NCBI GenBank assembly: GCA_016716135.1
Contig: JADJWX010000017.1
Coordinates: 87,651 to 151,650, forward strand
From: Lewinellaceae bacterium
GTDB taxonomy: Bacteria; Bacteroidota; Bacteroidia; Chitinophagales; Saprospiraceae
Direction of reading: 5' to 3'
Length of the DNA stretch: 64,000 nucleotides
Shown: positions 56,901 to 64,000 of the stretch, piece by piece
How positions within the stretch are numbered: position 1 is the stretch's first letter
Layout of the letters: each line of letters begins with the position of its first letter
Notes under the pieces: generated by a model
What the model was told of the DNA's origin: nothing
Databases searched by the model: none
Seen by the model: the letters and a program-made list of their open reading frames with translations, nothing else
Made by a program: the position numbers and the translations under genes

Positions 56901-57806
56901 CGATGTGGCTGGAAGCGTTACAGGCACTGCCACGCCGCCATTTACCTTATAGCGAAGACCAGTTGTTGTACCATTGGCGCAACCAGCAGGATCAAAAGCA
57001 GGTAACGCCACATCAGCAGTACCCTCGCAGGTACCCGGAGTTGTATTGACAGTCAGCGGACCACCTGGAATCGGGTTGCAAGCTTGTGGCAGCAGGAACT
57101 CAATGCACTGACCTGCAGTTACGGCGTTTGCTGTGTTAAAGCTGACCAAGGTGCTCGGACGCGGTGCAGGCAATGGGCCTTCCACACCGATAGTAGCGCT
57201 GGCGCCATTGTCAAAAGCAGCCTGTGTGCCGCCGAAAACAGTATCAAAATACTTGAATTGAATCCGGTTGCCGTTTTCAAACAGCCGTACCTGGAAGGTA
57301 ATCACCTGGTTTGCAGCATCGGCAAAGTGCCCGATTTGAAACCATTCGACCGTGAATATCCGGTTGGGCGCTGTGCCATCGGTACGGGTATAAATACCCG
57401 CATTGGGCGAAGTTGCCTGGTTGGCATCCAAGTCATCCCAGAACGGAAGCATAGCAGCGCCGGCTGTAGCCGTAGGCAACGTGGCATTGGTAAAGCCACG
57501 GTTTGTTCCAGGAGGGAACATCATAAAACCATTGGTACCAGCATTCACCGAGTTGTACGTTGTAGTGTAAAAAGTGAATGGGAAAGGCAGTGCGATGGTA
57601 AAAACAGCATCATCGCCCTGACCGACAAAGGTAGTGCCGGTTTGGCCAAATGCCTGCACGTACGGATCGCTGCAAGGCACGGCCACATAATTCAGCTGGG
57701 CCTGCACTGTTTGTGCCAACATCAAGGGCAACGCCAGTGCCAGGAACCACCTGCTTATGCTAGGAGAAAATCCCGAAGGAAGCCCCTGCGTAAATTTCTT
57801 AATCAT
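50975..57806 (-). CDS. giant HYR/dockerin/cohesin surface protein B (frameshifted)
   Basis: A paralogue of giant A, about 2275 residues, read in pieces 57806-53742, 53823-52873 and 52843-50975. The N-terminus differs: signal peptide after MIKKFTQGLPSGFSPSISRW (FLALALPLMLAQTVQA). A domain with FTIALPFPFTFYTTTYNSVN, NGFMMFPPGTNRGF and AMLPFWDDLDAN follows, a nidogen/VCBS-like secreted fold. HYR-like modules come next (APVITCPNNITINLAPGACA). From about 54657 down to the stop the DNA is nearly identical to giant A, including dockerin-like, cohesin-like and T9SS domains. Relative to A there is an extra T near 52845, an extra G near 52907, a small change near 53605 and two bases missing near 53743; these cause the breaks. 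Confidence 0.82.
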
Positions 57807-57859
57807 GAGAAAATAAGTTTAAATTGAATAAAGGTTGAAAACCGATTAAAAAAGCTGGT

Positions 57860-58282
57860 TTAATTTTGCAGCATCAGTGCCGCATCTTCGTAGTAGCTTA
57901 GCCAGGTAGGTACAGGAAGTGCATTAGGCACTTCGACCGGGATGTCAGAATAGCCAGCTACAAACTTGATAAAGCTGTTGTCCAATGCGCCAGGCACTGT
58001 CTCGCCTTGTTGCAATAAAATGGAAATACTGTTGAAGAACTTGCGCTTTAAATCAAGCGCAGTGCTTGGAGTTGCCTGTAGTTGCTGATCCAAGGTTACA
58101 ACTTCTTGGTCAAGGACCGATTGGGCTTCGCTTGGCGTTACCCAGTTAATCCCTCCATCGGGGAAAGCACCGGTAGGGTTAAGCAGCCCTTGGGCGGAGG
58201 CCTGAGTTGCCCCAAAGCCGAAGGCTAACATCCCCAATACAACGAGCAAGCCAAGCCGTGTTTTGAGCATAAACTTTTTCAT
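57860..58282 (-). CDS. small secreted protein, cassette copy B
   Basis: A 140-residue exported protein starting at ATG 58282 with signal peptide MKKFMLKTRLGLLVVLGMLA then FGFGATQASAQ. The mature part has INWVTPSEAQSVLDQEVVTL, a helical LKRKFFNSISILLQQGETVP and an end VPTWLSYYEDAALMLQN. It is the positional counterpart of the protein at 49127-49558, with clear but low similarity. Giant gene B follows 53 bases downstream, the same spacing as in cassette A. A leader-hairpin unit lies 89 bases upstream. A longer in-frame start would run through that unit and lacks a signal peptide. Confidence 0.78.
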   Translation of the reverse strand: MKKFMLKTRLGLLVVLGMLAFGFGATQASAQGLLNPTGAFPDGGINWVTPSEAQSVLDQEVVTLDQQLQATPSTALDLKRKFFNSISILLQQGETVPGALDNSFIKFVAGYSDIPVEVPNALPVPTWLSYYEDAALMLQN

Positions 58283-58370
58283 GAGAAAGTATTTTAAATG
58301 ATAAATATAAATTTCAAAAAGGTGAAAAAATCCCGAATCGGCAGGCACAACAACAGCACACAAACAACAA

Positions 58371-58459
58371 TGGGCATTGAATGCAGTGTCGAAACTGCTT
58401 TCAATGCCCAATTAATACAGTTTGGCTATTTGCGCCAAGCGATAAGTATTCCTTTTCAT
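58371..58459 (-). promoter_or_regulatory. leader peptide plus hairpin, unit B
   Basis: On the minus strand CTCATGAAAAGG starts MKRNTYRLAQIAKLY, stopping with TAA at 58414-58412. A hairpin starts two bases later (58410-58371; arms TGGGCATTGAA and TTCAATGCCCA, with inner GCAGT/ACTGC pairing) and is followed by T-rich sequence. The 15-codon length, the position of the hairpin at the stop and the ~90-base distance to a small secreted gene all match unit A, although the sequences differ. Confidence 0.55.
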
Positions 58460-58629
58460 GAGACTAAAAAAATCTTAGTATCTCGATATTTGGATTAAAA
58501 CAACAAGTAAAAAATTTAAAAGCAAATGTAATTTAAAATTCCAATGCGTTCCGCCAGTCAACACGAAAAATTTGCAGACAGCCAGTTTCCGTCAAAAATA
58601 ACACACCTGATTCAGCCGAAAACCACCAG

Positions 58630-59241
58630 CTAACGGTACACTTCAACCGGTGCGCCTTTCGCATTTTTAAGCTTCTCCACGGCCTTCTCGACACGTCCGT
58701 ATACATCTACAAAACTACGCTCGTTCAGTTCCAGGTCTTTTATTCTGCGCAGCAAAACAGACCCGATCATAGCCTCATCATTTTGATCCTGTAGCCAGGT
58801 TTCGCTCTCAGCCCAGTCGGATTTCAAATGAGTTTCCAACGCTTGGATTACCAAAGCCGCTTCATCAATCATTGCCGCCCCCTTTTCCGGATACTTCGCC
58901 AAATCCGCTTCCAGTTCAGCAAACCCATTCGCTTGTTGCTTGTAACTGGCCGGCAAGGCCGCAACTTCCTTTTGCAAGGCCAGGGTATTATCCTTAAAAT
59001 CAAGGTAAACTTGCTGACTTTTCTTTACCCGGGCCAAATATTCCTGAACAACTTTCCGCGGGTTAACCTGCGGCCCTTTGGGCGCCTGGGATTCTCCTTG
59101 CCCTGCTTCGGTCAAAGCATTATTTGAACCGGCACTATCACCGGAAGCATCCGATTGACAGGCAGGCAAAACGACGGCGCAAAAGATCCCGGCAAGAAAT
59201 CCAAGAAACAGGTATGTAGTCGAAAACTTAATTTGCTTCAT
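58630..59241 (-). CDS. coiled-coil lipoprotein, cassette copy B
   Basis: A 203-residue lipoprotein starting at ATG 59241 (MKQIKFSTTYLFLGFLAGIF). The lipobox VVLPAC gives an acylated Cys28 and mature start CQSDASGDSAG. After a low-complexity linker come long charged helices: VVQEYLARVKKSQQVYLDFK, FAELEADLAKYPEKGAAMID and FVDVYGRVEKAVEKLKNAKG. It is the counterpart of the lipoprotein at 49888-50439 and the first gene of cassette B. A TACCTTGG sequence about 30 bases upstream on the minus strand could be its -7 box. The function is unknown; partnership with the small secreted and giant proteins is inferred from the duplicated gene order. Confidence 0.8.
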   Translation of the reverse strand: MKQIKFSTTYLFLGFLAGIFCAVVLPACQSDASGDSAGSNNALTEAGQGESQAPKGPQVNPRKVVQEYLARVKKSQQVYLDFKDNTLALQKEVAALPASYKQQANGFAELEADLAKYPEKGAAMIDEAALVIQALETHLKSDWAESETWLQDQNDEAMIGSVLLRRIKDLELNERSFVDVYGRVEKAVEKLKNAKGAPVEVYR

Positions 59242-59421
59242 GAGTTTAACGAGCAGCAAAAATCGGGCCCAAGGTAAACAGAGTAACTATTATTCGACAT
59301 TTTTTTTTCGGCGATACCGCAGCCGATTTTGCTTTAGCTCTTTTTCCCGGGTTTCTTGCAGGCAATGCTCCCTTTAAATTCCAAATTCTTCAATTTCTTT
59401 GCAAAAACGCACAAGCATAAT

Positions 59422-62400
59422 ATGAACAATTATACCGCTGTCTTTCTTCTGGTTGTAATGTGGTGCCCCCGGCTGCTGGCTCAGGAACAACCTTCCCCCA
59501 TTTACCTCAGCCCCGACGCGCCTTCCTGGATGCACCTGATGCAATCCGGGCAACCCAATGTTTTCGATATCCAACATGCCTACCGCAGCTACTACCGCGA
59601 ACAGCCTTTCCAAAAAAACAGTTACACCCAATATTACAAACGCTGGATGACCTGGGCACGCCCCTTCACCGAAGCCGACGGCACACTCCACCTGCCTACG
59701 GTAAAAGAAGACCGCAGCAAAGCGTCAGCGCTCCTGGCCCGGCGAAAATCAGAAACTGAATCCGGAGCCGCTGCCGGCTGGAACTGGGCAGGCCCTTCTA
59801 AAACGTACCATACCGATGGCCTGACCAAAGTCACCTGGCAAACCAATATTTATGCCGTTGACATTGCCCCGTCCGACCCCAACGTGCTCTATGCCGGTGG
59901 TGAATCGGGCGGCATTTGGAAAACGACAGACAAGGGGCTCAACTGGACGCTGCTCAGCGCCAACATCCTGCACGATGCCTTCGGGGCGGTCCGCATTCAT
60001 CCTACCGACCCGAACACCGCATACACTGCCACCCGGGGAAAAATCCTGAAGACCATCGACGGCGGTGCAAACTGGTCGGAGGTGTACACCGAAAACAACC
60101 TGCGCGTCAACGAACTGGCTATTCACGCTGCCAACCCGCAAATCGTACTGGCCGCTTCTGACCAAGGCTTTCTGGTAAGTACCAACGGCGGCCTGTCCTG
60201 GACAAAAAAATTTAACCAAAAAACCTGGGCCGTAAAATTCAAACCCGGCGACCCGGCGACCGCCTTCGCCGTACGGCAAAACGGATCCGGATCCGATTTT
60301 ATGCAAAGCACCGACCACGGCGCCAACTGGACCACTGCCGGCCTTGGCTGGTGGGTACCCGGCGCCGGCGAATCGGTCACCGGTGCTCATATTGCCGTTT
60401 GCCCTTCCCGGCCGGAGAAACTTTACGCCTACCTCTGCGGTAGCGGGCCAACACTCAACGGCTATATCGGTGTGTTCTCCAGCGCCGACAATGGCGCCAA
60501 CTGGGTTAACACCAACCCGGCAAACACCATCGGTGAACCATATGCCATTCCGAGCCATTCCAACCTCATGGCACACAACGGCACTACCGGTTTCAACCAG
60601 GGGTTTTACGACATGGCGATCGTCGTCAACCCCAACAACGACCAGCAGCTGATCGCCGGCGGTACCTCCTGGTTTAAAAGCACCGATGGCGGCGCCAATT
60701 GGGAGCCCTCGGCGGATACGTCGGCAACCTGCCCTGGAGCCACCCCGACCTGCAAGCCCTGGCCGCGTATGGAACTGACCTGTGGATCGCCAGCGACGGC
60801 GGACTCAACTACTCCACCGACTTTGGACAAAGCCATGAAGCCCGCATGGACGGCATCTCCGGCGCCGATCTCTGGGGTTTTGACAGTGGCTGGAACGACG
60901 ACCTGCTCGTCGGTGGGCGCTACCACAATGGCAACATGGCCTGGCACGAATCCTTTCCGGCAAATACCTACTACCGCATGGGCGGTGCAGAAGCCCCTAC
61001 CGGCTATGTGAATCCGGGCCCAGGATTAAAAACGTACCATTCCGACATTGGCGGGTACAGCCTGAACGGCGGCCTCACCGGCGGACGCACCGCTTTCCCC
61101 ACCGGCCTGTTTCCCAATGAAAGCTACGCCTACTACGCCAACAGCGAAATGGTGTGGCACCCGCAATGTTGGGGAATTGTTTTTTTGGGAAAAGACAACA
61201 CCATCTGGAAAAGCACCGACGGCGGCAGTTCATTTGCCGCCCTGTACACCTTCCCCGGTACCATTGATAATAAGGTGTATGATATCGAGATCGCCCGTAC
61301 CAACCCGCAGGTCTTGTACTGCTCACAATGGGATGGCGTCGACGACAGCATCTGGCGCAGCGAGGATGGCGGCCAAAGTTGGACTACATGCACAGCCTTG
61401 CCGCTACCCAACAACAATGACCGCGTGAAGCTGGCTGTCAGCGCCGAAAGTGCCGACGTGCTTTGGGCAGCAGTCACCTATGGCTCCAACGGCCGAAAAA
61501 TCTACAAATCCTCCGACGGCGGCCAATCCTGGGAAAACCTGACCACAGCCCTGCTCGACGGCGTCCGCATCAGCAATATCATGGCCCAATACGGTACCGA
61601 CGGCGGCATTTACCTGGGTACCGATTACGGCGTTTTTTACCGCAACAACAGCCATGCCGACTGGCAACCCTACAGCGCCGGACTACCGCTCAGCGCCGAA
61701 ACCAACCGGCTCAAACCGTTTTACCGCGACGGCAAGATCCGAAACGGCTGCTGGGGATTCGGCGTTTGGGAAGCCCCGCTTTTTGAGCCCTCCGCCGTTT
61801 TGCCGCAGGCAATGGCCGACAAACTGGAGAGCGCCTGCGCCCGCGATACATTTTACTTTGACGACTACTCCGTAGTTAACCACGACGGCGCCAGCTGGAG
61901 CTGGGCGTTCCCCGGCGCTGCCCTGGTTTCCGGCGAAAATACCCGCCAACCAAAAGTTGTTTTCGGCGCAGCCGGACAATATCAGGCGTACATGACCCTC
62001 AACACACCGCAAGGTATTTTTTACGACACCCTCCAACTGAAAGTAAGCAATGGCTGCGACCGCGACAGCTTCCCGGGACAGGCATTGCTGCTCGATGGGG
62101 CGGACGATCACGCAGTGGCAACCAGCCCGTTGAACCTGAATTCCGACACGGTTACGATCACTGCCTGGATCAAATGGCTGGGGCCGCAAAGCGACCGGGC
62201 CGCCATCGTATTCTGCCGGGGCGGTAACACAACCGCAGGCATCGGCTTCGATGGCAACCGCCTGAGTTACCATTGGAACGAAGCAGGCTGGTGGTGGAAC
62301 AGCGGGCTGACCATTCCCCAAAACGAATGGGCACACATTGCGCTGGTTGTCGAACCCAGCCGGGTAACGGTATATTTAAACGGCATCGGGGCAGTAGACA

Positions 62401-63425
62401 ATTCAGCCCGGGGCGCCGAAGCGTTCGACGTGCCGATAGTGCTCGGCGTTGACCCCAACGGCGGCAACCGCTACTTCAACGGCCTGATCGACGAGGTGTG
62501 CATTTACCAGCGGGCATTGAGTCAGGCGGAAATCCGGGAGCAGATGCATTTGGTTAAACTCGACACCACCGACACCAGCCTGAAAGCGTATTACCAATTC
62601 AATGAAAATACCAGCGGGCAGGTGCTCGACCGAACCGGCACCCGGCACCTTGGCCTCAACGGCGATGCGCACCGGGAAGCATCCACCCTGGCAGTAGGAC
62701 CGGGATACAGCGCCCGGCGTCAGGTATCAGCGCCCGGTACGTACACATTTGGCGCCGATGTCGGCATCGAATTCATAACGGCCGCTTCGGGCACATTGCC
62801 CAATGGCGAAGTGTGCGTTACCCGAATAGACCTGGCGCCCGACGCCCAGCCGGATGCCGATCCGGTGAGCCGCAGCTATTGGGTGCTTCGCAACTACGGC
62901 GCCAACGCCGATTTCACACCCCTGCAGGAAATGCGCTGTTACCATATCGGCCGCGCGCCCTTGTTTTCAAAAGCCAGCGATTACAAATTGTGGTCGCGCC
63001 CGGCCAACGGCGAAGGCAACACCTGGATTTTCGAAGATTATGGCGATCGCTGGAAGTTCGGTTTGGACGGCTCGGCGTTTTTCAACAGCGGTTTACAGCT
63101 CACCAGCTTTGGACAATTGGTGTTGTCAAAACCTTTCCCGAACCGGCAAAAAATAGCCGAAGTTGTACCCTTCCAAAAACTGACTCCGGCATTCAGTTGC
63201 AGGGTGTTTCCCAATCCGGCTTCCGGCCGCACACCGGTTCAGGTGACTGTGGACTGGCCGGGCGAGAGTTTTTTCCGCTTGTTCGATGCACAAGGCAGGG
63301 CCATCCGCGTAGAGAAGTTTGACGGAGAAACCCAACTTTCCCTGCAAGGGCTGGACCCCGGCGTTTACCATTATTCGGTGGAAGGGCCGGCAGCGATCCG
63401 GTTTGGAAAACTGGTGCTTTACTGA
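59422..63425 (+). CDS. secreted BNR-repeat/LamG protein with T9SS tail (frameshifted)
   Basis: One exported protein of about 1335 residues, broken near 60704. The signal peptide is MNNYTAVFLLVVMWCPRLLA (ATG 59422). It has at least nine Asp-box (BNR) motifs, such as IWKTTDKGLNW, WFKSTDGGANW, IWRSEDGGQSW and IYKSSDGGQSW, forming sortilin/sialidase-like propellers. A PKD-like segment follows, then a LamG/concanavalin-like domain (LLLDGADDHAVATSPLNLNS, TVTITAWIKWLGPQSD, YFNGLIDEVCIYQRALSQAE). The T9SS sorting domain is FPNPASGRTPVQVTVDW ... GVYHYSVEG. Frame one reads NWEPSADTSATCPG; frame two reads LGGYVGNLPWSHPDLQALAA. One extra C in GAGCCC would join them. A carbohydrate-binding or degrading role is possible but unproved. 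It converges with the last gene, overlapping by 7 bases. Confidence 0.85.
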
Positions 63426-64000
63426 TCCATCAACGCCCGGTAAACAATTCCCTGCAAACGCGGCCGGTAATCGCCGTCGAGCAGTTTCCGGTTGGTCATC
63501 ACCGGGTAGGTCCGGTTAGACAAAAACACAAAAATGATCTGGCGCTCCGGGTCAGCCCAAACACCATTGCCGGTAAAGCCGGTATGGCCGAAGGTGCCGG
63601 CACTGGCCTGCGGACAAACAGTTTGCGGCAAGTCCGGATTCAACTCCTTCATGTCAAAACCGATTCCCCGCCGTGTGCTCCCAGAAAAGCGCGTAGTGAA
63701 TTCGGCCACCGTTTGCGACTTCAGGTACCGGCGACCGCCGTAAGTACCTTTATTAAGCAGCATTTGAAAAATCTTGGCCAGGTCGTTGGCATTACTGAAC
63801 AAGCCGGCATGACCACTCACCCCACCCAACATGGCTGCGCCCATGTCGTGCACATAGCCTTGCAAGCGCTGCTGCCGGAAATAATTGTCTTCCTCCGTAG
63901 GCACCGACTGTATAGCCAGGCCTTCTTTCCAGGGGTTAAACATGGTGGTTGCCAAACCCATCGGCCGGTAAAAAGTCCGCCGGGCAAACACATCCAGGGG
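63419..64000 (-). CDS. C-terminal part of a serine hydrolase, probably GH3-fused (partial)
   Basis: About 194 residues of a beta-lactamase-fold serine hydrolase that continues past the right edge. Visible parts are MGLATTMFNPWKEGLAIQSV, GVSGHAGLFSNANDLAKIFQ, GIGFDMKELNPD and the third catalytic motif GHTGFTGNGVWADPE. It ends in IFVFLSNRTYPVMTNRKLLD followed by RLQGIVYRALMDQ. This ending is the one I recall from Bacteroidota proteins that fuse a glycoside hydrolase family 3 beta-N-acetylglucosaminidase to a beta-lactamase-like domain. The GH3 part would lie outside the window and cannot be seen, so a plain serine hydrolase is the alternative. The active-site SxxK motif is also outside. Confidence 0.8.
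   Translation of the reverse strand, partial: PLDVFARRTFYRPMGLATTMFNPWKEGLAIQSVPTEEDNYFRQQRLQGYVHDMGAAMLGGVSGHAGLFSNANDLAKIFQMLLNKGTYGGRRYLKSQTVAEFTTRFSGSTRRGIGFDMKELNPDLPQTVCPQASAGTFGHTGFTGNGVWADPERQIIFVFLSNRTYPVMTNRKLLDGDYRPRLQGIVYRALMDQ

Overview
The window comes from a Bacteroidota chromosome, most likely the Saprospiria (Saprospira/Lewinella/Haliscomenobacter-like). The signs are C-terminal type IX secretion (T9SS) sorting domains, GldM-like modules, TAnnTTTG-type -7 promoter boxes, weak Shine-Dalgarno signals and HYR-rich giant surface proteins. No rRNA, tRNA or CRISPR was seen, and the organism call is an inference.

Layout. 1-2876: a BlaI/BlaR1-type repressor and M56 protease pair (the protease runs off the left edge and carries GldM-like sensor modules), two palindromic operators, and a divergent membrane protein. 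2877-7007: an intergenic repeat element, then two tandem serine hydrolases. 7286-10315: a carboxypeptidase-regulatory-like protein whose 3' end is duplicated twice downstream, around a frameshifted secreted ELWxxDGT-repeat protein. 10316-18883: AsmA-like protein, ankyrin protein, PDZ-alpha/beta hydrolase, membrane AraC regulator, PurF-like enzyme and an outer-membrane barrel. 19291-23416: a patatin-like phospholipase whose exact 3' end is repeated after an AAA/DUF4143 ATPase and again further on. 23551-27219: a transposase remnant beside an AT-richer gene for a large MACPF protein with an N-terminal propeller. 27487-30800: an AraC protein, then a small operon ending in a NarL-type histidine kinase and LuxR-type response regulator. 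30817-33567: a REP-associated tyrosine transposase (RAYT) with REP hairpins downstream, inside its own reading frame, and in a 2.1-kb upstream array of ten truncated copies of its 5' end. 33787-39044: a hybrid two-component/AraC regulator, uracil phosphoribosyltransferase and an unknown protein.

39124-63425 is dominated by secreted proteins. A three-gene cassette (coiled-coil lipoprotein, small secreted protein, giant HYR/dockerin/cohesin/T9SS protein, all on the minus strand) is present twice in tandem (42315-50439 and 50975-59241). The giant genes are nearly identical over their 3' 3.7 kb but have unrelated N-terminal domains. Short leader-plus-hairpin units precede three of the cassette genes. 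A BNR/LamG/T9SS protein and the C-terminal part of a serine hydrolase end the window.

Several long genes are split by single-base frameshifts, many of them explicable by one lost base in a homopolymer. These may be sequencing errors rather than true pseudogenes, and I annotate each such gene as one interrupted CDS. The strongest candidates for something new are the RAYT/REP tandem array, the duplicated three-gene cassette with its leader-hairpin units, the MACPF fusion protein, and the gene-3'-end direct repeats that bound cargo genes at two loci.
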